Positions 43,192 to 51,921 of a DNA stretch of 64,000 nt are shown piece after piece. The translations under genes were made by a program, and so were the position numbers. Numbering within the stretch: the stretch's first letter is position 1; each line of letters starts with the position of its first letter. This stretch comes from CAWKEY01 sp963848675. GTDB taxonomy: Bacteria; Pseudomonadota; Gammaproteobacteria; Methylococcales; Methylomonadaceae. The notes under the pieces were generated by a model. That model saw nothing but the letters and a program-made list of their open reading frames with translations, made no database searches and was not told the origin of the DNA. Location of the stretch: NCBI GenBank assembly GCA_963848675.1, contig CAWKEY010000036.1, positions 124,001 to 188,000 of the forward strand, in the 5' to 3' direction.

Positions 43192-43939
43192 GGCAGATTG
43201 GTTGCTTTTATTGGGTGAAGTTTGTGCTCGATTCAACTGGATCTGCCACGTTTATTGCCTTATGTCTAATCATTATCACATCGTCATTGAAACTGCCGAG
43301 GGCAATTTATCAAAGGGTATGCGTCAACTTAATGGCGTTTACACCCAGAAGTTCAATCGTCGGCATGGGCGAGTTGGTCATGTTTTTCAGGGTCGCTATA
43401 AAGCTATTTTGGTGGAAAAAGATAGCCACCTCCTTGAGTTAGCGCGTTATGTGGTTTTGAATCCGGTTCGAGCAGGCATGGTCAAAGATACCGAGAACTG
43501 GGAATGGAGCAGTTACCGGGGTATGATAGGCCATATCGCGCCTCAGAAATGGCTGCAAACGGATTGGCTTCTGGGGCAATTCGGCTCGAATAGAGTTCAG
43601 GCAATTATTGGATATAAAGACTTTGTCAGAGCGGGCGTGGGCTTACCGTCTGTTTGGGGGAAGTTGAAGAATCAAATTTACTTGGGTGATGAAAATTTTG
43701 TACGTGCCATGCAAGGTAAAATACCCCCGGATTCAACTAAGATAAAAGAGATACCGCGAGCTCATAGACGCTCGATCGGAACTTCTTTAGATCATTATGT
43801 TGTAAAATTTGAAAACCAAAAGTTAGGAATGAAGGCCGCATATGAAACCGGAGATTACACGATGCAACAAATAGCCGAGGCCTTTGGTGTTCATTATTCA
43901 ACAGTGAGTCGAGCGCTTAAAGCAACTTTTGAATTATAA
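43094..43939 (+). CDS. REP-associated tyrosine transposase (RAYT) with C-terminal HTH
   Basis: RAYTs are single-strand DNA nucleases of the HUH/Y1 class thought to spread REP sequences. The 281-residue protein begins MTRPLRLELAGGLYHVASRG and has the HUH motif SNHYHIVIET (about 58-67), the catalytic Tyr in QLNGVYTQKFNRRHGRVGHV, and FQGRYKAILVEKDSHLLELA followed by YVVLNPVRAGMV. An extra C-terminal helix-turn-helix (YTMQQIAEAFGVHYSTVSRA) is present. The active-site residues are intact. GGGGTCAGGTCTTGC-type repeats flank it on both sides in inverted order. Confidence 0.88.
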   Translation: MTRPLRLELAGGLYHVASRGNGRHSIYLDEEGRADWLLLLGEVCARFNWICHVYCLMSNHYHIVIETAEGNLSKGMRQLNGVYTQKFNRRHGRVGHVFQGRYKAILVEKDSHLLELARYVVLNPVRAGMVKDTENWEWSSYRGMIGHIAPQKWLQTDWLLGQFGSNRVQAIIGYKDFVRAGVGLPSVWGKLKNQIYLGDENFVRAMQGKIPPDSTKIKEIPRAHRRSIGTSLDHYVVKFENQKLGMKAAYETGDYTMQQIAEAFGVHYSTVSRALKATFEL

Positions 43940-44061
43940 AATGCTTACATGCAAGACCTGACTCCCTTGCTTCCTCTACCCGTTTTTTTCATTGTTTTTC
44001 TGAAAATAAACTTTCTTTGCCAGCCTCTGTCTCAAATTTGTTACTTTTGTGGAGAATAAAA

Positions 44062-44190
44062 ATGGAATGGTTACTTATTTTAAAACTCTTATTTTTCCTG
44101 TTTTGGCCTGTGTTACTGATTGGGGCGATTATTTACAGCAAAAAATATCGTAAAAATAGAGGTAAAGGCAAAAGTTTGTGGAATCATTGA
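44062..44190 (+). CDS. Small membrane protein (42 residues)
   Basis: The frame reads MEWLLILKLLFFLFWPVLLI, then GAIIYSKKYRKNRGKGKSLW and ends NH. It has one long hydrophobic helix and a basic tail. GGAG lies 9 bases before the ATG. It is too short for family assignment. It lies just outside the left inverted repeat that flanks dedA. Confidence 0.45.
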   Translation: MEWLLILKLLFFLFWPVLLIGAIIYSKKYRKNRGKGKSLWNH

Positions 44191-44286
44191 TATAGTCACA
44201 TACTTGATTCTCTGGGAGAAATAACCGACTATTGTTCAATACAGCAAATTTCAGAGACCTCGTAGCGGGGAAAAGCAAGCGGCACA

Positions 44287-45117
44287 CAGTATTGGAGTCT
44301 GACCCCTTGATTTGATTCTTTCTTTTAAGAGTTCGAAAAACGGCCATTGCGTTTTTGTAAGAAATGCCGCTCCAGTTTTTGAAAATAGGCATAAACGAAA
44401 TAAAAAAATCCTCCCGCTATTGGCATCGCAAAATACCAATGCTGTTTGGCATAAGCCAATAAGTTTAATATTTCCGCACCATAATAATAAGCAGGCGTTA
44501 CGGTGATCGCAGCCCATACCCAGCCGCTAATCAGGTTAATCAATGCAAACTTTTTTGCCGAATATTTGGTGATGCCAATCGACATGGGAATAACGGTACG
44601 CAGACCATACATATAGCGTTGCATAAAAATAATGGGCCAACCGTATTTTTTTAACAGCAAATGCGCAATTGCAAACTTAAGCCGCTGTTTATGCAGTTTG
44701 CGCTGAATAAAACCTTTATTAAAGCGGCCAATGTAAAAATAGATCTGATCTCCAGTGAATCCACCCAAACCCGCAATAAAAACCGTCATGAAGTACTGCA
44801 TGTCGCCGGTATGAGACATGATCCCACCCATGATCAGACCCATTTCTCCTTCCAGGATGGTCCACAGGTACAAAATAACGTAACCGTATTCTTTAAGCCA
44901 ACCGATAAATAGTTCTTCCATAAAATCTTTAATTTCGTTGTGAAACTGCTTTAATTGCAACCATGGTTATGTTTACGCAACAATTGAACATTAAATAACG
45001 CGTGAGGTACTTACAAAACTCGTGACATGCAATCTGGCTTCTCGCAAATATTGTACGGCATTCCCCTTGTATTTGTTCTGCAATCAAAGCAATTAAAGAA
45101 GTCAGACTCCAATACTG
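44287..45117. repeat. 17-bp perfect inverted repeats enclosing dedA
   Basis: CAGTATTGGAGTCTGAC at 44287-44303 is exactly complemented at 45101-45117. The enclosed 797 bases hold the dedA gene and its leader. The GAGTCTGACC core is the same word found next to the second RAYT (49531) and the adjacent IS. Confidence 0.75.
44325..44921 (-). CDS. DedA-family membrane protein
   Basis: DedA/SNARE-associated proteins are inner-membrane carriers or scramblases linked to undecaprenyl phosphate recycling. From the ATG at 44921 the protein has 198 residues, with WTILEGEMGLIMGGIMSHTG (the conserved E-x-G-x-x-x-P/M region), LGGFTGDQIYFYIGRF, the F-x-x-R-(F/Y) motif IFMQRYMYGLRTVIPMSIGI, and SGWVWAAITVTPAYYYG. 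All conserved acidic and basic residues are present. A longer TTG-started frame to 44960 is less likely. Inverted repeats lie on both sides. Confidence 0.85.
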   Translation of the reverse strand: MEELFIGWLKEYGYVILYLWTILEGEMGLIMGGIMSHTGDMQYFMTVFIAGLGGFTGDQIYFYIGRFNKGFIQRKLHKQRLKFAIAHLLLKKYGWPIIFMQRYMYGLRTVIPMSIGITKYSAKKFALINLISGWVWAAITVTPAYYYGAEILNLLAYAKQHWYFAMPIAGGFFYFVYAYFQKLERHFLQKRNGRFSNS

Positions 45118-45251
45118 CTGGATTGTGTGGAGAAGCTGGGTATCGAAATCGTATGGAGGAGATGATGAATTCACCCGAAACAAAGACCAGTAAGCCAGTT
45201 ACAAATACTGCTCCGGACCTTGTGTATTTTGCAGTCTGTTAAATTTTTGCG

Positions 45252-46520
45252 CTATCGACGCATACTGCGATAGCCGTAATACCAGATATACAAGTAGCAC
45301 AACAACGGTACAAAAAATGCGTTTTGAATACCGATATGATCGGCAAATGCGCCTTGCACTACCGGCAAAATCGCACCACCGACAATAGCGGCGCAGAGGA
45401 TACCGGAACCCTGCCCGGTATGCCGTCCCAAACCAGTCAATGCCAGGGAAAATATGGCCGGAAACATGATGGAGTTGCATAAGCCCACCGCCAAAATAGT
45501 AACCATCGCGAAGCGGCCGCTGCCGAGCATGGTCGCCAGTACCAGACACATTGCCATCAAGGCATTGAATGCCAATACTTTGCCGGGATGTGCTTTTTGC
45601 ATCACTGCAGCGCCGGCAAACCTACCGACCATAGCCCCGCCCCAGTAAAAGGACACATATTTTCCGGCGTCTTGCTCCGCTAACCCTGCGATGCCGGGTT
45701 CGCCGAGAAAATTGACCAAAAAACTGCCGATCGCCACTTCGCCGCCGACATACACAAAAATAGCCAGCGCACCCAACACCAGATGCGGGTACTGCCAGGC
45801 ACTGCCGCGATCGTCTTCGGCCATCGCCGCAGTCTGTTGGATTTCGTCGGTAATTTTAGGCAGTTTCAGCAACGCAAAAATAGCCGCCATTAAAAACAGC
45901 ACCGCTGCCAACAACAAATACGGATTCTGCACCGCCGCGGCTTCCACCGCCTGATAGGTCGATAATTGCTCGGGATTCAGTAGCTTGATCTCATCGGCGC
46001 TTTTCACCGCATTGGACAAAATAAACAGCGCTCCGAAATATGGCGCCAGTGTAGTACCCAGTGAATTGAAAGCCTGGGTCAAGGTCAAGCGGCTGGAGGC
46101 GGTATTTGTATCGCCCAGAACGGTGACATAAGGATTGGCGGCCACCTGCAACAAGGTGATGCCGGAAGCCAGCACAAAAAAGGCGGTCAGAAACAACGGA
46201 TAAGAATGCAGCCCGGCCGCCGGATAAAACAGGAGACAACCGCTGCCGGCTATTGCCAAACCGGCAATAATGCCGCCTTTATAATCGATTTTTTCGACCA
46301 GATAGCCGCTGGGCACCGACACCAAAAAATAAGCAGTGAAGAAACAGAATTGAATCAACATCGCCTGGGTATAGTTCAGGGTAAACACTGCTTTTAAATG
46401 CGGTATCAGGATGTCGTTCAGACAGGTGATAAAACCCCAGATAAAAAACAGCGAGGTCAAAATGGCCAACGAGCCCAAGTAAGGCTGATTGCCAGCATTT
46501 TCTTTATTAACCAAGCACAT
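45252..46520 (-). CDS. Sugar MFS transporter (FucP/GluP type)
   Basis: The protein has about 12 membrane helices and the FucP/GluP family marks: LFFIWGFITCLNDILIPHLK (helix 1), FFTAYFLVSVPSGYLVEKID and LLQVAANPYVTVLG. This family takes up fucose, glucose or galactose with protons. I take the ATG at 46520 (MCLVNKENAG, 422 residues) since the first 24 codons of the longer frame are hydrophilic and lie mostly inside the upstream gene. It follows a secreted glucosidase gene by 13 bases, so the pair probably releases and imports a hexose. Confidence 0.88.
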   Translation of the reverse strand: MCLVNKENAGNQPYLGSLAILTSLFFIWGFITCLNDILIPHLKAVFTLNYTQAMLIQFCFFTAYFLVSVPSGYLVEKIDYKGGIIAGLAIAGSGCLLFYPAAGLHSYPLFLTAFFVLASGITLLQVAANPYVTVLGDTNTASSRLTLTQAFNSLGTTLAPYFGALFILSNAVKSADEIKLLNPEQLSTYQAVEAAAVQNPYLLLAAVLFLMAAIFALLKLPKITDEIQQTAAMAEDDRGSAWQYPHLVLGALAIFVYVGGEVAIGSFLVNFLGEPGIAGLAEQDAGKYVSFYWGGAMVGRFAGAAVMQKAHPGKVLAFNALMAMCLVLATMLGSGRFAMVTILAVGLCNSIMFPAIFSLALTGLGRHTGQGSGILCAAIVGGAILPVVQGAFADHIGIQNAFFVPLLCYLYIWYYGYRSMRR

Positions 46521-46533
46521 ACCCGTAATCCGT

Positions 46534-48783
46534 TCAGTTTTGCACGACATTGAAATAGGCGATTTCATTACCAACCATGATCTTAAATTCACCGGGTTCG
46601 ACGATCCGTTTCATATCAATTCCGATGAACGACATATCCTGCGGCGTGATCGTGATTTGCAGGGTTTGCTGCTGGCCGGGTTTGAGCTCGACCTTTTTAA
46701 ACGCTTTCAACTGCTTGTTGGGCCGGGTGACCGACGCGGCCACATCGTTTAAATAGACCAGCACGGTTTCCTTGCCAGTCAACGTACCGGTATTTTTAAC
46801 GTTAACGCTGATCTCAATATCATCGCCGATAGTGATCTTATCTTTGTTCAACTGCAAGCTGCTGGTTTCGAAAGTCGTATAGCTCAGACCGTGACCGAAC
46901 GGGTACAGCGGTTGATACTGATTCCACTCAAAGGCCTCAATTGGTTTATGGTCGTACAACACAATATCGTTAGTATTACGAGGATAGGAAATAGGCAATT
47001 TGCCACTGGGATTCACGTCACCGAATAGAATATCCGCCATCGCCGGACCGCCTTCCATGCCCGGCAAAAAGCCCAGCACCACCGCCTGGGCTTGTTCGGC
47101 GAGCTCGGTAATGATCCGCGGCCGGCCGCCGAAGGTTACCAGCACAACCGGCTTGCCGGTGGCGAATATCGCCCTGGCCAACTGATACTGAACCGGATCG
47201 AGATTCAGCGTCTCGATGTTGCCCGGGGTTTCGGTATAAGGTTTTTCGCCCAGTGCCATAATGACAACATCGTGGTCACGGGCTTCCGTCACCGCCTGCT
47301 CAATATTGATCTCATCGGTAAAGGCCTGGCCACCAACATAAGTCACCTTGCCGCTGGTTTTTTGCTGAATGGCTTCTAATAGAGTTAATTTATCTTGCGG
47401 GTAAAGATGTTCGCTAGCACCTTGCCAGGTGATGGTCCAGCCACCGTTCATCACACTCAGCAAATTGGCGGTCGGTCCGGTGACCAGCACGCTGGCCTGT
47501 TTGCTCAGCGGCAAGATATGGTTGTCGTTTTTGGCGAGAATAATCGATTCCCGCGCAGCCTGGCGGTTGACAGCAACGGCTTCCTCGGTGGCGAAATTGC
47601 TTTCCACCGCCAACGCTGGCTCAATCCGTTCAAATAAGCCGCTTTGATATTTGACTCTGAGTATCCTCGACACCGCTTCATCGATACGCGCCATCGGCAC
47701 CTCGCCACTTCTGGCCAATTCCAACAGCAAGTCGTAAAACGAATAATCGAACGGCACCATGCTCATATCGATACCGGCCATCACCGCGATTTTTACCGCC
47801 TCGCGTGGGGAAGCCGCCATCTTGTCGCGGGTGTAGAGGCGAATGATGTCTTCCCAGTCAGAAACCGCGAAGCCTTTAAAGCCCATTTCGCCGCGCAGAA
47901 TGGTGGTCAAATATTGATAATTGGCGTGACCGGGAATGCCGTCAACCTCGGCGGAATTGATCATTACCGTCGGCGCACCAGCTTTGACGCCGGCTTCGAA
48001 ACTCGGCAGAAAATACTCGCGCAGCGCCCGTTCGCCTATCCAGGCCGGGGTGCGATCCTTACCGTTGAGCGGGTAGCTGTAGCCAACATAGTGCTTCAAA
48101 CAGGTCGGCGCTTTGTTAGCCGCGGAAAAATCATCACCTTGATGACCTTTGATATAGGCGCTACCCATGGCGCTGGCCAGATGCACGTCTTCGCCGTAGG
48201 TTTCCCACAAACGCGGCCATAGCGGCTGGCGGCCGATGTCCATCACTGGCGAAAAGTTCCAGTCCAGCCCGGAGGCTTTCACCTCACGGGCAGTAATTTC
48301 GCCTTCTTTCAAGGACAGCTCGGTATTAAAGGTCGCCGCCATGTTGATGGCTTGCGGAAATAACACCGCATTTTGTGTGTAGTTCGCACCATGGATCGCA
48401 TCGATGCCGTAAATCACCGGAATTTTTAAACGCGTTTTGGCGGCCACCGCCCGAATGGATTGAGTCATTTTTCGCCATTTTTCAATCAACTGGGCTTTGT
48501 TATCGGGTGTGGTCGGCGTGTTCAATATCGAGCCGACATGGTGATTCAGCACTGCGTCTTCTAATTTGGCTTGATCGATAGGATTTTCAGCATCTTGACC
48601 GTTTTCAACTGAAATCACGCGAAAGTCGATCTGTGTCATCTGCCCGACTTTTTCTTCCAGCGTCATTTGCGCGAGCAGTGTCTGAACCTTATTTTCAAGG
48701 ATATCGTTTGTTTCTTGTGCATTCACTGCAGCCTCCAACAGAACGAATAGGGAAAGAATTAAAAAATGTGCTTTTGTTTTCAA
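46534..48783 (-). CDS. Glycoside hydrolase family 3 beta-glucosidase, secreted
   Basis: The 749-residue protein has a signal peptide (MKTKAHFLILSLFVLLEAAV, cut near NAQ). The GH3 N-terminal barrel carries IPVIYGIDAIHG, CLKHYVGYS and the nucleophile in GFAVSDWEDI (Asp309). The alpha/beta sandwich has VLVTGPTANLLSVMNGGW, and a C-terminal fibronectin-III-like domain ends FKIMVGNEIAYFNV. It should cut beta-glucosides in the periplasm and is close to BglX. It is followed by a hexose permease in the same operon. No lesion is seen. Confidence 0.92.
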   Translation of the reverse strand: MKTKAHFLILSLFVLLEAAVNAQETNDILENKVQTLLAQMTLEEKVGQMTQIDFRVISVENGQDAENPIDQAKLEDAVLNHHVGSILNTPTTPDNKAQLIEKWRKMTQSIRAVAAKTRLKIPVIYGIDAIHGANYTQNAVLFPQAINMAATFNTELSLKEGEITAREVKASGLDWNFSPVMDIGRQPLWPRLWETYGEDVHLASAMGSAYIKGHQGDDFSAANKAPTCLKHYVGYSYPLNGKDRTPAWIGERALREYFLPSFEAGVKAGAPTVMINSAEVDGIPGHANYQYLTTILRGEMGFKGFAVSDWEDIIRLYTRDKMAASPREAVKIAVMAGIDMSMVPFDYSFYDLLLELARSGEVPMARIDEAVSRILRVKYQSGLFERIEPALAVESNFATEEAVAVNRQAARESIILAKNDNHILPLSKQASVLVTGPTANLLSVMNGGWTITWQGASEHLYPQDKLTLLEAIQQKTSGKVTYVGGQAFTDEINIEQAVTEARDHDVVIMALGEKPYTETPGNIETLNLDPVQYQLARAIFATGKPVVLVTFGGRPRIITELAEQAQAVVLGFLPGMEGGPAMADILFGDVNPSGKLPISYPRNTNDIVLYDHKPIEAFEWNQYQPLYPFGHGLSYTTFETSSLQLNKDKITIGDDIEISVNVKNTGTLTGKETVLVYLNDVAASVTRPNKQLKAFKKVELKPGQQQTLQITITPQDMSFIGIDMKRIVEPGEFKIMVGNEIAYFNVVQN

Positions 48784-48920
48784 GGCGGTATGCTTAAGTT
48801 TTAAAAGTAATGTCGCTTATACGATTTGTAAGCCAAATGCTGTTGAAACCGTTGAAAGTACTTGTCATTATGCAATAAGAGTAACCAATTTTTAATGCAA
48901 AAAGCAGATTTATCCTGTAA

Positions 48921-49538
48921 AACGGCGTCAAAAATGACTATGAAAAATTATTATACGAATTCTCCAAGCTCCTGGCGGCCTGCAAAAAACATGACTGCCA
49001 GGTGCATGCCTATGTGCTGATGACACCTTTTTCCGAAACTGGCCTGAGCAAATCGCTGCAAATGCTGGGGCGTTATTATGTTCAATACTTCAATTTCTGT
49101 TATCGGCGCACCGGCACGCTTTGGGAAGGCCGTTACAAGGCGACACTGATCGACAGCGAATTGTTCTTGCTGGCCTGCATGCGCTATATTGAGCTAAATC
49201 CGGTGCGTGCCGGCATGGTGACCGATCCGGTAGAGTATCCGTGGTCGAGTTATCGTGTTAATGCGCTGGGACAAACCGATGAGTTAGTTACCCCTCATTT
49301 TGAATTTCAACGTTTGGGGACTGACGACAGTACTCGTCAGGCAGCTTATAGAGCGCTGTTCAATCAGTCGATTTCTGAAGCCCAGATAATCGAAATCAGG
49401 GCTGCGACTAACAAGGCGTGGGTATTGGGTAACAGCCCCTTCAAGGAACGCATTCAATTACAACTGGCGCGGCGGGTAGAGCCCGCTGCCAAGGGCAGCG
49501 ACAGGAAGTCAGCTCATTTTAAAATCAATCGAGTCTGA
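48921..49538 (+). pseudogene. RAYT transposase remnant without its HUH motif
   Basis: The frame opens after a stop at 48918 and reads DYEKLLYEFSKLLAACKKHD, then VHAYVLMTPFSETGLSKSLQ. Homologues have about eight extra residues (NHVHLL plus two) between MT and PFSE, so the metal-binding HUH motif has been removed in frame. The first 35 or so residues are also missing. The Tyr region (YYVQYFNFCYRRTGTLWEGR) and NPVRAGMVTDPVEYPWSSYR remain. A dead gene, followed at once by GAGTCTGACCC and an IS. Confidence 0.75.
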
Positions 49539-49541
49539 CCC

Positions 49542-51007
49542 TGAGGTATCCCCACAAAATATCAATAAAAAACAATGCATTGCTGGGAAAAATTAGGATA
49601 AAAACAAGATTTAGCCAGTCTGAGCATAATAATTCATTCTAAAATAGCAACCTGAGAGGATAAATTTATGTCGATTATCGCTCTGCTGCATAACTTATTG
49701 AAAGAAAAACTCCCAGTATTCATGCTACCCGGCTCCAGGCTCTGATGGCTGCTGTCGAGGCTGGTTTGAGTGGAGCGTCAGTATCCATTACGGCGCTCGG
49801 GCGGGCGCTTTCCGGACCTGTCTATATCAAACATAAAATCAAACGGATGGATCGCTTAGCCGGGAATCGCCATCTCAACACCGAACGCATGGCGCTATAC
49901 GGTGCTATGACCCAGTGGTTGTTGCAGTCCCTGCCCATGCCGTTAATCCTTGTCGACTGGTCGCCCCAGACGGCGGATCAGCATCAGCAGCTCTTACGCG
50001 CGGCGCTGCCAACGGGAGGACGTTCCGTCACCTTGTACGAAGAAATCCATCCCCGTAAAAAGCTGGGCAACCGCCGTATACAACAGCAATTTCTGATGCG
50101 TTTACAAACATTGCTGCCACCTACTGTAACGCCCATCATCGTCGCCGATTCCGGATTTCGCACCCCGTTCTTTCGCGAAGTGGAAGGTTTGGGCTGGCAT
50201 TGGCTCGGACGCATTCGCAACCGGGATTTCATTGCCTGGGCCGACCGGCCGACCGGCCGGACGCTTGGCTGGCGGCAAAATCGCTGTACGCCAAAGCCAC
50301 TCGAAAACCCAAGTGCTTGGGCTCGGCCCGTTGGGTGCGTAGTCATCCGTTAGCCGGTGAACTGGTGACTTTCTTTCGGCCCGCTAAAGGCCGGAAACAC
50401 CTGACCGCTCAACATCACCCAGCCAAATCCAAAGCCAGTCGCAAACATGCGGACCGCGAAAAAGAGCCATGGCTTCTGGTCGTATCGTCCTCGCTAAAAG
50501 CCTATTCTGCGGTACGGGTCGTGGACTATTATCGAAGCCGCATGCAAATTGAGGAAAGCTTACGAGACACCAAAAGCACACATTATGGTTTGGATTTCAC
50601 CAGCGAAAGCCGGATTGAAGCGCAACGCCGCGCCAACCTGTTATTAATTGCAGCGCTCATTATTTTCGCGCTCTGGCTCACTGGGATTTGTTTAAAAGGC
50701 GCTGCTATTGAACGGCATATCAAAGTCAACAGCAACCAGGAGCACTCACCGTATTCGGTTATTTTTCTCGCCCGAATCGCCCGCCGCTATGTCGCCTTTG
50801 AGATGTCTGCCTCAATGCTGGAACAGGCGCAAGCCCTTTTAGTACAAGCCCTTATACATAAGTCGAAAAAACACAATAAAATCAATGCTGTTGCCGATTG
50901 GCAACATTGTTGAATTATAAGGGATTTATGGACTTGTGTATAATGCTATGCTTTTAGTAGACTACTTCGACTCACTGGAAAAAGGGTAATTTCGTGGGGA
51001 TACCTCA
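49542..51007 (+). mobile_element. IS4-family insertion sequence with 11-bp target duplication
   Basis: The ends are TGAGGTATCCCCAC (49542-49555) and its complement GTGGGGATACCTCA (50994-51007). The 11-bp sequence GAGTCTGACCC flanks both sides (49531-49541, 51008-51018), a clean target duplication. The element is 1,466 bp and has one transposase gene carrying two frame lesions. Confidence 0.88.
49668..50913 (+). pseudogene. IS4-family transposase with two frameshifts
   Basis: Three frames follow one another. The first (from ATG 49668, MSIIALLHNLLKEK) is lost at an A5 run near 49702, where one A seems missing. The second (49745 on) has LPMPLILVDWSPQTADQHQQ and IVADSGFRTPFFREVEGLGW with the two Asp residues. 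The third (from about 50260) has the Glu region YYRSRMQIEESLRDTKSTHY. The second break is an 8-bp tandem duplication, GACCGGCC at 50243-50250 and 50251-50258; removing one copy restores FIAWADRPDAWLAAKSL. Confidence 0.82.
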
Positions 51008-51030
51008 GAGTCTGACCCCTTTGATTCCTT

Positions 51031-51151
51031 TGTCATTCCGAGTGAAACGAGGAATCTTGAGGCAACCCACTGAAACCGGCGGTTTAAGATTTCTCCCGTT
51101 GGTCGAAATGACAGTGTAGGCCATGACTTTTTTAAAACGCTGAATAGTTAC
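51031..51151. repeat. Dispersed repeat, copy E (left terminus missing)
   Basis: It begins at TGTCATTCCGAGTGAAACG, has the TCGAAATGACAGTG right half and ends CGCTGAATAGTTAC (51138-51151). The left terminus is absent; that side abuts DNA beside the IS4-family target site. A weak arm of the GCGACGAAGGCG palindrome family follows at 51160-51184. The gap 50914-51279 holds only these and the IS end. Confidence 0.75.
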
Positions 51152-51279
51152 TCGCCCTCGGCGATTAAAGTCGTCCCTACAAATGGATTTAGGGAAATTA
51201 TTTGCGAGCCTATCCCAGGATGATCATCCGGAGATGTTCCGGTTCCGAAATTTCTGCTCTCATGCCTGCCTTGCAAGCG

Positions 51280-51921
51280 TCAGAGAGGACTGCCTGTCTT
51301 CTGCTTATATTCACACAGGTCGGCAATGATGCAGTCCGGACAGCGGGGCTTTCGCGCCATGCAGGTGTAACGGCCATGCAGTATCAGCAAATGGTGCGCG
51401 TCTTTCTTATGATGTTTGGGTACGCATTTATTCAGTTTTAGTTCGACGTCCAGAACGTTTTTGCCGGGCGCGATGCGCGTGCGGTTGGCGACCCTGAAAA
51501 TATGGGTATCGACCGCAATCGCAGGATGACCGAACGCGGTATTGAGGATCACATTTGCGGTTTTTCTGCCCACCCCGGCCAGCGCTTCCAGTTCGGCGCG
51601 GGTTTTCGGCACCTGTCCCGCATGTTTATCCAGTAATTGCCGGCATAGGCTGATAATATTGGCGGCCTTGTTGTTAAACAAGCCGATGGTCTTGATGTAT
51701 TCTTTCAAGCCGGGTTCACCTAAAGCCAGAATCGCCGCTGGCGTATTGGCAATGGGAAACAGCTTGGCGGTGGCCTTATTGACGCCTTTGTCGGTAGCCT
51801 GGGCGGATAATACGACCGCAATCAACAGCTCAAAATCGCTGTTATAGTTCAGTTCAGTGGTCGGTTCGGGATTGGCGGCGGCCAGGCGGTCAAAAATAGC
51901 CTGTCGTTTTGTTGAGTTCAT
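51280..51921 (-). CDS. nth: Endonuclease III
   Basis: Endonuclease III is a DNA glycosylase and AP lyase that removes oxidised pyrimidines. The 213-residue protein has the helix-hairpin-helix ALAGVGRKTANVIL with the catalytic Lys, AVDTHIFRVANRTRIAPG with the catalytic Asp, and a C-terminal [4Fe-4S] site of spacing C-x6-C-x2-C-x5-C (CMARKPRCPDCIIADLC). Length and motifs are standard. The start overlaps the rsxE stop by 4 bases. The rsxE-nth pairing is widespread in Gammaproteobacteria. Confidence 0.94.
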   Translation of the reverse strand: MNSTKRQAIFDRLAAANPEPTTELNYNSDFELLIAVVLSAQATDKGVNKATAKLFPIANTPAAILALGEPGLKEYIKTIGLFNNKAANIISLCRQLLDKHAGQVPKTRAELEALAGVGRKTANVILNTAFGHPAIAVDTHIFRVANRTRIAPGKNVLDVELKLNKCVPKHHKKDAHHLLILHGRYTCMARKPRCPDCIIADLCEYKQKTGSPL

